Assembly: GCA_002737365.1 (NCBI GenBank)
Contig: NSIL01000010.1
Location: 38,835 to 102,834 of the forward strand
Reading direction: 5' to 3'
Length of the DNA stretch: 64,000 bases
Origin: Acidobacterium sp.
GTDB lineage: Bacteria; Acidobacteriota; Vicinamibacteria; Vicinamibacterales; UBA2999
Translations under genes and position numbers: made by a program
In this document: piece after piece, positions 1 to 9,854 of the stretch
Layout of the letters: each line of letters opens with the position of its first letter
Position numbering within the stretch: position 1 is the first letter of the stretch
The notes under the pieces: generated by a model
Told to the model about the DNA's origin: nothing
Databases searched by the model: none
Seen by the model: only the letters and a program-made list of their open reading frames with translations

Positions 1-1224
1 ATGACCCGTGGCGACAATCCTTTAGGTTTGTCAACCGCAGCCCAGCACTTCGAGGAATCGGCCATTCGTCGCGCCGGCATTCTCGGCGCCGCTGTGCCCG
101 GATTGATCTCGCTGGCGGCAGGGTATCCCTCGCCGGAGGTGTTTCCGTGGGACGACCTCGCGTCGATCACCGCCGATCTGCTGGCCAGGCGGGACGGCAA
201 CACGCTGCAGTACGGTGCGACGCGCGGCTATCGGCCGCTGCTCGAGCAACTGATCGCGAAGACGCTGCACGACCGGAGCATCACGGCCGCGTTCGAGGAC
301 ATGATCATCACTACCGGCTCGCAGCAGGGCCTCGACCTGGTGGGCCGCGTGCTGATCGATCCGGGCGACGTGATCCTGGTCGAGTTGCCGACTTACAGCG
401 GCGCGATCGCCGCGTTCCACAACTTGCAGGGACAGTTCGCCGGAGTGCCGCAAGACAGCGAAGGCATTGATCTCGTGGCGCTCGAGACCGCCATCGCTCG
501 CCTCAAGACCGACGGCAAGACGGCCAAATTCATTTACGTCACGCCGAACTTCCAGAACCCGGCCGGCCTGCTCATGAGCCGAGCGAGGCGACTCGCGTTG
601 CTGGAGTTCGCACGACGGCATGAGCTGTTGATCCTCGAGGACGACCCGTACGGCTCGATCTACTTCGAGGACGTCACCACGGCCGCCGACACGCGACCGA
701 TCAAGGCTGATGACACTGACGGCCGCGTGATCTACCTTGGAAGTTTCTCCAAGGTGCTCGTGCCAGGCCTCCGTGTGGCGTGGCTCGTGGCGCCACGCGA
801 GATCGCGCAGAGGGTCGAGCTGGCCAAGCAAGCCACCGATATCTGCAGCAGCGTCTTCGATCAGCGCATCGTCCACGGCGCCATGGACCGCGGCGTGGTC
901 GATCGCATTGCGCCGGGACTGCGGGCGCACTACCAGGCGAAGCGCAGCGTGATGGAGCAGGCGTTGCAGTCGACGCTGGCCGGCCGCGTCACGTGGACGT
1001 CACCTCGCGGTGGCTTCTTCTTGTGGATCGCGCTGCCCGCGGGTCTGGATGATCGGGCGTTGTTCGATCGGGCGCTGGCCGCAAAGGTCAGCTTCGTGCT
1101 GGGCAGCGCGTTCTTCGTTGACGGGCAGGGCCACGGATTTGCGCGGCTGTCGTTCGCGGGCACCAGCCACGAACAGATCACCGAGGGCATTGCCCGGCTC
1201 GCGGCCGCCATCAACAGCCACTGA
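1..1224 (+). CDS. PLP-dependent aminotransferase, MocR/2-aminoadipate-transaminase-like (fold type I)
   Basis: 407 aa ORF; PLP lysine context 'YLGSFSKVLVPGLRVAWLVAP', 'YVTPNFQNPAG', 'LEDDPYGSIYF'. Confidence 0.85.
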   Translation: MTRGDNPLGLSTAAQHFEESAIRRAGILGAAVPGLISLAAGYPSPEVFPWDDLASITADLLARRDGNTLQYGATRGYRPLLEQLIAKTLHDRSITAAFEDMIITTGSQQGLDLVGRVLIDPGDVILVELPTYSGAIAAFHNLQGQFAGVPQDSEGIDLVALETAIARLKTDGKTAKFIYVTPNFQNPAGLLMSRARRLALLEFARRHELLILEDDPYGSIYFEDVTTAADTRPIKADDTDGRVIYLGSFSKVLVPGLRVAWLVAPREIAQRVELAKQATDICSSVFDQRIVHGAMDRGVVDRIAPGLRAHYQAKRSVMEQALQSTLAGRVTWTSPRGGFFLWIALPAGLDDRALFDRALAAKVSFVLGSAFFVDGQGHGFARLSFAGTSHEQITEGIARLAAAINSH

Positions 1225-1292
1225 GCAAATACCGCCGCCGATGAGACGCCGATTGTGCACCGATCTGGTTGGGGTCAGACTGGACTATCGAG

Positions 1293-1310
1293 ATAGGCCG
1301 ATCGGTCTAT
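1293..1310. repeat. 18-bp near-perfect palindrome ATAGgCCGATCGGtCTAT
   Basis: Read directly; one mismatched pair; intergenic. Confidence 0.4.
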
Positions 1311-1498
1311 TCCTTCAGACGGAGGCCATGGTTAAGCTTGAAGTATCTGTGTTCAAGAGGCCGACCGCGCGTTTGACGCGAACCCGCGCCGGCACTAGAC
1401 TCCGCTCGAGTGCTGAAGGTGGACTAGGTTGTTCTGCCGACTACTTGTTAGACCGGTATCTTGGTTTGGCCCGTCGGTTCTGTTAGCGTTGCAGAGTG

Positions 1499-1732
1499 AT
1501 GACGACCGCTTACTTCGAGGCGATGCGCGCGCGCCCGGATCGAGCCGTCATCAGGCTCGAATGGCTTGACCGAGCCGTCAAGTCCCCGATTCGCGAAGTG
1601 ATCCAGCAAGACGGGCGTATTCGCCGGTGGGCAGTCATCCCCGAGGCTGAAGGGAAGCACCTTCGCGTGGTGCTGCTTCCGGATGGTGAGACCGTGCACC
1701 ACGCGTTTTTCGACCGTGGGTTTAAATCATGA
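1499..1732 (+). CDS. Small protein, DUF4258-like (putative toxin-like partner of DUF2283)
   Basis: ORF ending in an ATGA overlap with the next gene; fold guess from 'AVIRLEWLDRAV...VVLLPDGETVHHAFFDRGF'. Confidence 0.45.
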   Translation: MTTAYFEAMRARPDRAVIRLEWLDRAVKSPIREVIQQDGRIRRWAVIPEAEGKHLRVVLLPDGETVHHAFFDRGFKS

Positions 1733-1926
1733 GAATTCGCTACTTCACCGACACCGATACCTTGCTGATTGAGTTCAAAGATCGCCCAGTGGCGGAAACG
1801 CGCGACCTCGATGAGAATACGATTCTCGACGTCGACGTAGATGGCAACATCTGCTCGATCACGATTGAGCACGCTTCTCAGCGGACCGATATTCCGCAGT
1901 TCTCGTACGAGCAGGTCACGGCCTAA
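1729..1926 (+). CDS. DUF2283 domain protein
   Basis: 'RYFTDTDTLLIEFKDRPVAETRDLDENTILDVDVDGNICSITIEHAS' is typical DUF2283. Confidence 0.75.
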   Translation: MRIRYFTDTDTLLIEFKDRPVAETRDLDENTILDVDVDGNICSITIEHASQRTDIPQFSYEQVTA

Positions 1927-1963
1927 CAGCCGCTGCAGACGACAGAACCACATCGAGGTCGGC

Positions 1964-3307
1964 ATGTCCAGGACACCGTGCACGGCTTGTAGCGTCAGGC
2001 GGCACCAAGGCCGCAGGCTCTGTACATCGCTCGTTGCGTTCGCCGTATGCGCTGTCGTAGTCTCCTGCGCCTCGCCGTCTCGCGACGAGCAGGCGAAGCC
2101 CGGCGAGCCGTCGCCATACCTGCTGGTGTCTGCCGGAGATGCCGACGACGCCGACAGCGACTTTCTCGCCGTCATCGACCTGCGGGCCGGCAGTTCCGAC
2201 ATCGGCACGGCAATTTCGACACTGCCGACCGGCATGAAAGCGTCGATGCCGCATCACATGGAATATGTGATGCCGCCGGTCGGCGAGCTGCTCTTCATGA
2301 ACGCCCACCACCACGAGATGAGCATGCTGGTGGATGTTTCGAACCCTCGCGTGCTTCGTTTGGCGAAGACGTTCATGCCTCCCGCGCCGCTGCGGTACCC
2401 GCACGACTACACGCGCACGCCCAAGGGCACGCGCCTGGTCGGCTTCTTGCGCAGCGAGGGCCAGAGCATCGATCCCGCTGAAACCGTCACGCCTGGCAAC
2501 CACGGCGGCATCGCGGAGTACAGCGCCGACGCGGAGCTGCTGCGCACGGCGGTGGCCGGCGATGCGAGCGGCAAGCCCGTCCGCCCCTACGCGTTCGCGC
2601 TGCTCCCGGAGCTCGACCGGCTCGTGGTGACCAGTGCCCCCATGATGGAGAACGCGTCGGCCGACGTGCTGCAGGTTTATCGCTACTCGGACTTCACGCT
2701 CCTCAAGACGATCGACCTGCCGGCTGGCAGGCTTACTGACGGACAGGAGGTGGCTGGCTCTCAGCGCGCAGGTTTCGGTCCGCGCGTGCTCCAGGATGGG
2801 TCGGTCTTTCTCAACAGCTATGGCTGCACGTTCTACCGGCTGAGCGAGATCGGCAGCGACCAGCCACGGCTAGATACCTATTTTGCGTTGGATACACCAC
2901 CGCCGACGAGGCTCGGCTCGATCCGCGGCGCATGCGGCATTCCAGTGGTCTTCGGGCACTACTGGATCAATCCCGCGGGGAAGCTGCACAGCGTCGTCGT
3001 GCTCGACATCGCCAACCCTGCGAGCCCACGCGAAGTGTTCCGCCTCAAGACACCGGACACCTTCAACCCGCACTGGCTGGCGCGCGACCCGCAGTCCAAC
3101 CGGCTGGTGCTCGGCGCCGAGCTTGGCGGCGAAGAAGGCTTCTTCATCCTGCGCTTCGATGACCAGACCGGACAGTTGACCTTCGATCCCGCATTGAGCG
3201 GCGAGGGGCAGGCCGGCTATGTCAGTCTCAAGAAGCCGACCTGGCCGCACGGATCCTCGGGCGCAGCATGGGGGCACGCCGCGTTGTTCTTGCGGGAATC
3301 TCGCTAG
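1964..3307 (+). CDS. Secreted beta-propeller lipoprotein (selenium-binding-protein/YncE-like)
   Basis: Lipobox-like 'VVVSCASPS' after an internal ATG at 1964; repeated propeller-like blades. Confidence 0.5.
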   Translation: MSRTPCTACSVRRHQGRRLCTSLVAFAVCAVVVSCASPSRDEQAKPGEPSPYLLVSAGDADDADSDFLAVIDLRAGSSDIGTAISTLPTGMKASMPHHMEYVMPPVGELLFMNAHHHEMSMLVDVSNPRVLRLAKTFMPPAPLRYPHDYTRTPKGTRLVGFLRSEGQSIDPAETVTPGNHGGIAEYSADAELLRTAVAGDASGKPVRPYAFALLPELDRLVVTSAPMMENASADVLQVYRYSDFTLLKTIDLPAGRLTDGQEVAGSQRAGFGPRVLQDGSVFLNSYGCTFYRLSEIGSDQPRLDTYFALDTPPPTRLGSIRGACGIPVVFGHYWINPAGKLHSVVVLDIANPASPREVFRLKTPDTFNPHWLARDPQSNRLVLGAELGGEEGFFILRFDDQTGQLTFDPALSGEGQAGYVSLKKPTWPHGSSGAAWGHAALFLRESR

Positions 3308-3370
3308 GGCAGGAGGCTCGTCTGGCGCTCAAGGAGTTCCTTCAGAAGTACGTCTTGAATCGAATGGCTG

Positions 3371-3386
3371 GCTAACTTCAGTTAGC
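3371..3386. repeat. Perfect palindrome GCTAACTTCAGTTAGC downstream of the lipoprotein gene
   Basis: Read directly: GCTAACT-TC-AGTTAGC. Confidence 0.4.
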
Positions 3387-3576
3387 AGCCGGCGTTCGAC
3401 AGCCGGGTGCTCACCGAGGCCTGGATTCGCCGCGGCTCAGGCCGAGTACGTTAAGCCGGTTGGGGTTTCGGGTAGCGGGGGAGGGGAGTCTGGGTAGAGT
3501 GAGCCCCCGAGGGAGAGATAGTCTGAGCTCCCGTGAGTGGATTGAATCGGTGTCCAATCTGCGCCTAATCGGTGGC

Positions 3577-4659
3577 CTAGGGCACGGCCGGGTGGCCCGG
3601 CAGTTCACCAAGCACCGCCGGCACCGGCTCGAATCGCTGGGCGAATCCCTGCAACTGGCCGTCGCGGCTGACCGTCACCAGCCTCACGGCCGTGGGCCGC
3701 GCCTCGCGCCGGAAGAACGGCTGCAGGCCCAGTTCACCGGCAGACTGGACAGTGACCGTGGCCTTGCCCAGCTCAAGGTCAAAACCGGCGATCGCCGAAC
3801 CGACGAGCGGCATCAGCACCATGTTCGGCAGCGGCAGGGGACTGCCTGACGGCCGCGACGGCAGCGAGACACTCCACCGCAGGTTGCCGCTCTTGCGGTC
3901 GACGGCGCGCAGCACGTTGTCGCGCGCCGCGAAGTAGATGCGCTTTGAATCGGCGGCCGGCAGCCCCGACACATCGCCGCCGACGCGCCACCTCCAACGG
4001 TCGCGGCCAGTGGTCAGGCTCACGCTCACGACATCGCGACCGGCCGTGCCGAACACCAGTTGATCATCGAGCGCGAGCAAACCCGTGATGCGAGACGCCA
4101 GCGTTCGCGTCCAGGTAGTCTCACCGGAGGCCAGCAGGACTGACACGAGCCGATTGTCGGCCAGCGGCAAGTACAAGCGGTCCAGGGCTGGCGCCGGCGC
4201 GGTGGCGAGTGGCGCGCCAAGCGGTTGCCGCCAGACCAGCGTGCCGTCCGAGGCGCGGAACGCGGCCAGATCACCATTGGGAGTCGAGGCGAGTAGCCAG
4301 CCGGTGTCCCAATAGAGCGGCACCGCCGCGCCACCCGGGAGCGGCGTGCGCCAACGCGTCGCGCCAGTCAGCGCATCGCGGGCTTCAATGGACGATTCCG
4401 TGGTGGTAAAGACCAGGCCTTCGCCAGTGGCCGGCGTGAACGCGGTCGCAAGGTCCAGGCGCCACCGCACGGTCCCAGAATCAAGATCCACAGCCACGAG
4501 TTGGCCGCCCTTGAGGGGAACGTAGGCCGTCGTCGCGTCAAACCCCGCCGCGGCCACGGGTGGCGTGTCGAAGGGAATCGACCAGCGCGGGTCGAGCGGC
4601 GCCACCGTGGTGACGGGAGCCTGAAAAATCGCGACCAGCGCCGCGAACAAAAGAGCCAT
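3577..4659 (-). CDS. PQQ-binding-like beta-propeller (BamB-like) protein
   Basis: Repeated 'G.LVAVDLDSGTVRWR', 'DALTGATRWRTPL', 'VDRKSGNLRWSV' blades. Confidence 0.75.
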   Translation of the reverse strand: MALLFAALVAIFQAPVTTVAPLDPRWSIPFDTPPVAAAGFDATTAYVPLKGGQLVAVDLDSGTVRWRLDLATAFTPATGEGLVFTTTESSIEARDALTGATRWRTPLPGGAAVPLYWDTGWLLASTPNGDLAAFRASDGTLVWRQPLGAPLATAPAPALDRLYLPLADNRLVSVLLASGETTWTRTLASRITGLLALDDQLVFGTAGRDVVSVSLTTGRDRWRWRVGGDVSGLPAADSKRIYFAARDNVLRAVDRKSGNLRWSVSLPSRPSGSPLPLPNMVLMPLVGSAIAGFDLELGKATVTVQSAGELGLQPFFRREARPTAVRLVTVSRDGQLQGFAQRFEPVPAVLGELPGHPAVP

Positions 4660-4700
4660 CAGCCCATATAATAGCGGCTTACCCTCTCATTCGAGATTTC

Positions 4701-6242
4701 GTGGCCCACCAAACCATCATCGTTCTGGATTTCGGCTCGCAGTTTACCCAGCTGATCGCTCGCCGTTTGCGCGAGTTGTCGGTGTACTGCGAAGTACTCC
4801 CGTTCAACACGTCACTCGACGCCATCAAGGCCAAGGCGCCCATTGGCGTCATCCTGTCCGGTGGACCGAGTAGCGTTGATGAAGAGGGGGCACCACGCTG
4901 CGATCGTGCAGTGCTCGATCTTGGCGTCCCCGCGCTGGGCATCTGCTACGGCATGCAGTTGATGACCGACATGCTGGGCGGCACGCTGGGCCGCTCCGCG
5001 CATCGCGAATTCGGCCATGCGCTCGTCCGACGCCAGCCGGCGACGGCCTCGCGTTTGCTGAAGGGAATCCCGGACGAGCTGAAGGTGTGGGCCAGCCACG
5101 GCGACTTCGTCGCCACGGCGCCGCCCGGCTTTACCGTCGCCGCCACCAGTGACAACGCGCCCGTGGCCGTCATGGAAGCGCCGGAACACGGCTACTACGC
5201 CATGCTGTTCCACCCCGAGGTCGCTCACACCGATCGCGGCACCGAGCTGCTCCGTAATTTTGCGTTCGACGTCTGCGGCGGCACTGGCGACTGGACCACC
5301 GCTTCGTTCATTGATGAGGCCACGGCGCGCATCAAGGCCCAGGTGGGCCGCGGGCGAGTGGTGTGCGGATTGTCAGGCGGGGTCGACTCTACGGTCGCGG
5401 CAACGATCATCCATCGCGCCATCGGCGATCACCTGCAGTGCATCTTCGTGGACAACGGCCTCTTGCGGCTGAACGAGGCGCAGCAGGTGGTGGAGCGCTA
5501 CAAGAAACTGGCGCTGCCGGTGCACCACGTGGATGCGACCGACATCTTCCTCACGCGGCTCGCCGGCGTGACTGACCCCGAGAAGAAGCGCAAGATCATC
5601 GGCGCCGCCTTTATCGACGTGTTCAACGACAAGGCTCAAGCGCTCGGCAACTTCGACTTCCTCGCGCAGGGCACGCTCTATCCGGATGTGATCGAATCGG
5701 TCTCGGTGCGTGGTCCGTCGGCCACCATCAAGAGCCATCACAACGTCGGTGGCCTGCCGGAAGGCATGAAGTTCAAGCTGGTCGAACCGCTGCGCGAGCT
5801 GTTCAAGGACGAAGTGCGGCGGGTCGGCCGCGACCTCGGCATCGAGAAAGAATTCCTGATCCGCCAACCCTTCCCTGGGCCGGGCCTCGCGGTCCGCATT
5901 CTCGGCGACATCACGCGCGACAAGATTGCGCTGCTGCAGAAGGCCGATGCGATCGTCGCGGATGAAGTCCGCAAGGCCGGCTGGTACGAGCGCATCTGGC
6001 AAAGCTTCGCCGTGTTGCTGCCGGTGCAGAGCGTCGGTGTGATGGGCGATGCCCGCACTTACGAATTCACGGTGGCCGTGCGCGCGGTGGAAAGCCTCGA
6101 CGGCATGACCGCCGACTGGGCGCGCCTGCCGCACGACCTGCTCGCCTCGATCTCGTCGCGCATCGTCAACGAAGTGCGCGGCATCAACCGCGTCGTCTAC
6201 GACATCAGCTCCAAGCCGCCGTCAACCATTGAATGGGAATGA
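4701..6242 (+). CDS. guaA: GMP synthase (glutamine-hydrolysing); GTG start
   Basis: 'IIVLDFGSQFTQLIARRLRE', 'GLSGGVDSTVAA', 'RQPFPGPGLAVRI', C-term 'DISSKPPSTIEWE'. Confidence 0.98.
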   Translation: MAHQTIIVLDFGSQFTQLIARRLRELSVYCEVLPFNTSLDAIKAKAPIGVILSGGPSSVDEEGAPRCDRAVLDLGVPALGICYGMQLMTDMLGGTLGRSAHREFGHALVRRQPATASRLLKGIPDELKVWASHGDFVATAPPGFTVAATSDNAPVAVMEAPEHGYYAMLFHPEVAHTDRGTELLRNFAFDVCGGTGDWTTASFIDEATARIKAQVGRGRVVCGLSGGVDSTVAATIIHRAIGDHLQCIFVDNGLLRLNEAQQVVERYKKLALPVHHVDATDIFLTRLAGVTDPEKKRKIIGAAFIDVFNDKAQALGNFDFLAQGTLYPDVIESVSVRGPSATIKSHHNVGGLPEGMKFKLVEPLRELFKDEVRRVGRDLGIEKEFLIRQPFPGPGLAVRILGDITRDKIALLQKADAIVADEVRKAGWYERIWQSFAVLLPVQSVGVMGDARTYEFTVAVRAVESLDGMTADWARLPHDLLASISSRIVNEVRGINRVVYDISSKPPSTIEWE

Positions 6243-6303
6243 TCAGGGGGCGCCCCTCGGGCGTGGGCGGCGCCTGGCGCCGTAGGCCGATGGTGGGTCG
6301 GTC

Positions 6304-9300
6304 ATGACAGACTTCGTCCACCTTCACCTGCACACCGAGTTCTCGCTACTCGACGGCGCCTGCCGCATCGACGAGTTGCTGGACGAAGCCGCACGACTGA
6401 AGATGCCGGCGCTGGCCGTGACCGAACACGGCAACATGTTTTCGTCGGTGATGTTCCACGATGCCGCGCGCAAGCGTGGCATCAACCCCATTCTCGGCTG
6501 CGAGGTCTACGTCGCGCCGGGCGATCGCCGCGATAAGAGCGGCACGCCCGGCGAGACCGCCAACCACCTGGTGTTGCTGGCCGAAAACGAGCAGGGGTTC
6601 AAGAACTTGATCAAGCTGGTCTCTTCTGGCTACACCGAGGGCTTCTACTACAAACCGCGCATCGACAAGCAACTCCTCGCGCGGCACGCCGAAGGACTGA
6701 TTGGCCTGAGCAGTTGCCTCAAGGGTGAAGTGGCGTGCGGGATTCGCGCCGAGCAGATGCCCAAGGCCCTCGCCGCTGCCGCGCAGTATCGCGACATTCT
6801 GGGTAAGGGCAACTTTTTCCTCGAAATGCAGTTCCAGGGCATTGAGGAGCAGCGCATCGTCAACAACGGCTTACTCCCGATCGCGCGCGACTTGGAGATG
6901 CCGCTGGTCGTCACCAACGACGTGCACTACCTGCGGCACGGCGACCACAAGCCGCACGACATCCTGCTGTGCATTGGCACCGGCAAGTCGGTCAACGACG
7001 AGAATCGCCTGAAGTATCACGGCGACCAGTTCTTCCTGAAGACCGCTGCGCAGATGGCCGAGGTGTTCGGGGACTATCCCGAGGCGATGAAGAACACGCT
7101 GTTGATCGCCGAGCGCTGCGACGTGACCATTCCGTCGGGCCAGAACCACCTGCCGAAGTTCGCTGTCCCCGAGGGCTACACGCTCGACGAGTACTTCGAG
7201 CACGTCACCCGCGAAGGCTTTAAGCTGCGGCTGGAGCGCCTGCGCCAGGTCGACGACAAGGGCGAGCTTCGCCACACCCTGGCGGAGTACGACGAACGTC
7301 TCGCCTACGAAATCGCCATGATCAAGAAGATGGAATACCCCGGGTACTTCATGATCGTGTGGGATTTCATCCGCTATGCGCGCGAGCACGGCATCCCGGT
7401 CGGACCCGGCCGCGGGTCGGCCGCCGGCAGCCTGGTGGCCTGGGCCCTGCGCATTACCGACGTCGATCCGCTGCACTACGACCTGATTTTCGAGCGCTTC
7501 CTGAATCCCGAGCGCGTGTCGCTGCCTGATATCGACGTCGACTTCTGCGAGCGGCGGCGTGGGGAAGTGATCGCCTACGTGACCGAGAAGTACGGTCGCG
7601 AGAACGTCTCGCAGATCATCACCTTCGGCACGATGAAGGCCAAGGCGGTCATTCGCGATGTCGGCCGCGTCATGGACATGCCGTACGCGGACGTCGACAA
7701 GATCGCCAAGCAGATTCCGCCGGCGCTCGACATGACCCTCGAGAAGGCGCTGGCCGAGAATCCCATCCTGCGCGATATGGCCCGCGCTGACAGCCGCGTC
7801 AACGACGTGCTGGAAATGGGCAAGCGGCTCGAGGGGGTGTCGAGAAACGCCGGCGTCCACGCGGCCGGCGTCGTGATCGCGCCAGGACCGATCACCGACT
7901 ACGCCCCGCTCTACAAGAGCAACCGCGACGAAATCACGACCCAGTGGGCCATGAAAGAGGTCGAGCGCGTCGGCCTGCTGAAGATGGACTTTCTCGGCCT
8001 GAGCACGCTCACGCTGATCAACGACGCGCTCGCTGAGATCAAGCGCACCGAGAATATCGTCCTCGACATTGACAACGTGCCGCTCGATGATGCGAAGACG
8101 TATCAGTTGTTTATCGAGGGCCAGACCTACGGAATTTTCCAGTTTGAGAGCTCGGGCATGCGCGAGATTCTGCGACGCGCCAAGCCGCAACGGCTCGAAG
8201 ACCTGATCGCCATGAACGCCCTGTATCGTCCCGGTCCGCTCAAGGGCGGCATGGTCGACGATTACATCAACCGCAAGGCGGGACGCAGCGTGGTGAAATA
8301 CGACCTGCCGATCCTGGAGCCGGTGCTGGCCGACACCTACGGCGTCATTGCCTACCAGGAACAGGTCATGCGCATGGCGTCGGTGGTGGCCGGCTTCACC
8401 ATGGGCCAGTCCGACGTACTCCGCAAGGCCATGGGTAAAAAAGATCCCAAGGTCATGGCGACGCAGCGCGAAGCTTTTATGAAGGGCGCGCTGGAGAAGC
8501 AGGTCAACGAAAAGAAGGCCAGCAAGATTTTCGAGTTGATGGAGTACTTCGCCGGCTATGGCTTCAACAAGTCGCACTCCACGGCCTACGCGTTCCTGGC
8601 CTACCAGACGGCATATCTCAAGGCGAATTTCCCCAGGCATTTTGCCGCCGCACTGTTGACCATCGAAGCCGCCAACACCGAGAAGTTGGCGGTCTACATC
8701 GGCGAATCGCGCGAGCGCGGCATCGCGGTACTGCCGCCCGACATCAACGTCAGCCAGTTGCACTTCACGGTGGTCCCGGAAGGGGTGCGGTTCGGGCTCA
8801 CCGCCATCAAGGGTCTGGGCGAAGGCGCCATCCGCAGCCTGATCGAGGTGCGCGAGCGGGCGGGGCGGATCACCTCCGTTCATCAGCTCTGCGAAGAACT
8901 AGACCTGCGGCTGGTGAACAAGAAGGTGCTCGAAGCACTGGTGCGCTCAGGCGCGTGTGACAGCCTGGTGCCCAAGGACATCCCGCTGACGGCCGGTCGC
9001 GCCAAGTTGTTTGGCGCCGTCGACAGCGCCATTGAACACGGCAACCGCACGCAGCGCGATCGCGATCAAGGTCAGGCCGACTTGTTTGGCGGCGGGGAAG
9101 AGGGCGGACTCTCGATCATCCGTCTTCCCGATGCTCCGCCCTGGACCGAGATGGAGTTGCTGTCGCACGAGAAGGAGGCGCTCGGTCTCTATCTCAGTGG
9201 CCACCCGATCAATCGCCACGCGGAGAGCCTGCGCGCGTTCGGCGCGAAGACCGTGGGCGACCTGACGCTCAGCGAAATCCCGGAGGGTGTCGACGGCGCC

Positions 9301-9825
9301 ACAGGCCGGTTGGTCCTGGACGATGTCTATGTCGGCGGTATTGTCGGCGGCATTCGCAGCCTGAAGACCAAGAAGGGCGATCCGATGTGCGTGTTCACGC
9401 TCGAGGATCACCAGAGCTCGGTCGAAGTGGTAGTGTTCCCGGAAATGTACGGCAAGCACCGGACGGTGATCGAGAATGGTGCGCTGCTGCTGGTTCGCGG
9501 CAAGTTCGAGCGCGATGAAGAGAATTCGCGGTTCCAGTGCACCGACATGATGCCGCTGGCGCTGCTCAAGGAGCGGCTGTCGCGCGGGGTCAGGATCCGG
9601 TTGAAGGCGACCTGCCCGCGTGAGACGATTGAGGCGCTATGGGAGCTGCTGCCCAAGCACCGTGGCGACCGGCCGGTGGCTCTCGAGGTCGAGTTGAACG
9701 GCGGCGCTCACCACGTCATCGTTCGCGCCGACGTCACCGCCTCGATCCGCGTCCGGACATCGGAACAGTTTGTGGCCGATGTGGAGCGCATTTGCGGCCC
9801 GGGCTCCGTGACCGTACATTCCTGA
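6304..9825 (+). CDS. dnaE: DNA polymerase III alpha subunit
   Basis: PHP 'VHLHLHTEFSLLDG', 'GPGRGSAAGSLVAW', 'PDIDVDFCERRR', OB-fold C-terminus. Confidence 0.98.
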   Translation: MTDFVHLHLHTEFSLLDGACRIDELLDEAARLKMPALAVTEHGNMFSSVMFHDAARKRGINPILGCEVYVAPGDRRDKSGTPGETANHLVLLAENEQGFKNLIKLVSSGYTEGFYYKPRIDKQLLARHAEGLIGLSSCLKGEVACGIRAEQMPKALAAAAQYRDILGKGNFFLEMQFQGIEEQRIVNNGLLPIARDLEMPLVVTNDVHYLRHGDHKPHDILLCIGTGKSVNDENRLKYHGDQFFLKTAAQMAEVFGDYPEAMKNTLLIAERCDVTIPSGQNHLPKFAVPEGYTLDEYFEHVTREGFKLRLERLRQVDDKGELRHTLAEYDERLAYEIAMIKKMEYPGYFMIVWDFIRYAREHGIPVGPGRGSAAGSLVAWALRITDVDPLHYDLIFERFLNPERVSLPDIDVDFCERRRGEVIAYVTEKYGRENVSQIITFGTMKAKAVIRDVGRVMDMPYADVDKIAKQIPPALDMTLEKALAENPILRDMARADSRVNDVLEMGKRLEGVSRNAGVHAAGVVIAPGPITDYAPLYKSNRDEITTQWAMKEVERVGLLKMDFLGLSTLTLINDALAEIKRTENIVLDIDNVPLDDAKTYQLFIEGQTYGIFQFESSGMREILRRAKPQRLEDLIAMNALYRPGPLKGGMVDDYINRKAGRSVVKYDLPILEPVLADTYGVIAYQEQVMRMASVVAGFTMGQSDVLRKAMGKKDPKVMATQREAFMKGALEKQVNEKKASKIFELMEYFAGYGFNKSHSTAYAFLAYQTAYLKANFPRHFAAALLTIEAANTEKLAVYIGESRERGIAVLPPDINVSQLHFTVVPEGVRFGLTAIKGLGEGAIRSLIEVRERAGRITSVHQLCEELDLRLVNKKVLEALVRSGACDSLVPKDIPLTAGRAKLFGAVDSAIEHGNRTQRDRDQGQADLFGGGEEGGLSIIRLPDAPPWTEMELLSHEKEALGLYLSGHPINRHAESLRAFGAKTVGDLTLSEIPEGVDGATGRLVLDDVYVGGIVGGIRSLKTKKGDPMCVFTLEDHQSSVEVVVFPEMYGKHRTVIENGALLLVRGKFERDEENSRFQCTDMMPLALLKERLSRGVRIRLKATCPRETIEALWELLPKHRGDRPVALEVELNGGAHHVIVRADVTASIRVRTSEQFVADVERICGPGSVTVHS

Positions 9826-9854
9826 TGCCCAAGCCTCAAGGCCCAAGCCCCGTT

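Noticed and set aside
1243-1258. 13-mer AGACGCCGATTGT shared with 12544-12556
   Set aside because: 13-mer repeats are expected by chance in 64 kb; flanks do not align.
1225-1495. Possible transposon relic or tRNA in the intergenic region after the aminotransferase
   Set aside because: No terminal inverted repeats, transposase fragment or cloverleaf could be supported; only a short palindrome is listed.
6871-8883. 670-aa antisense ORF opposite dnaE
   Set aside because: Shadow ORF from high GC third positions; His/Gln/Asp/Val-rich composition; no domain; dnaE is unambiguous.
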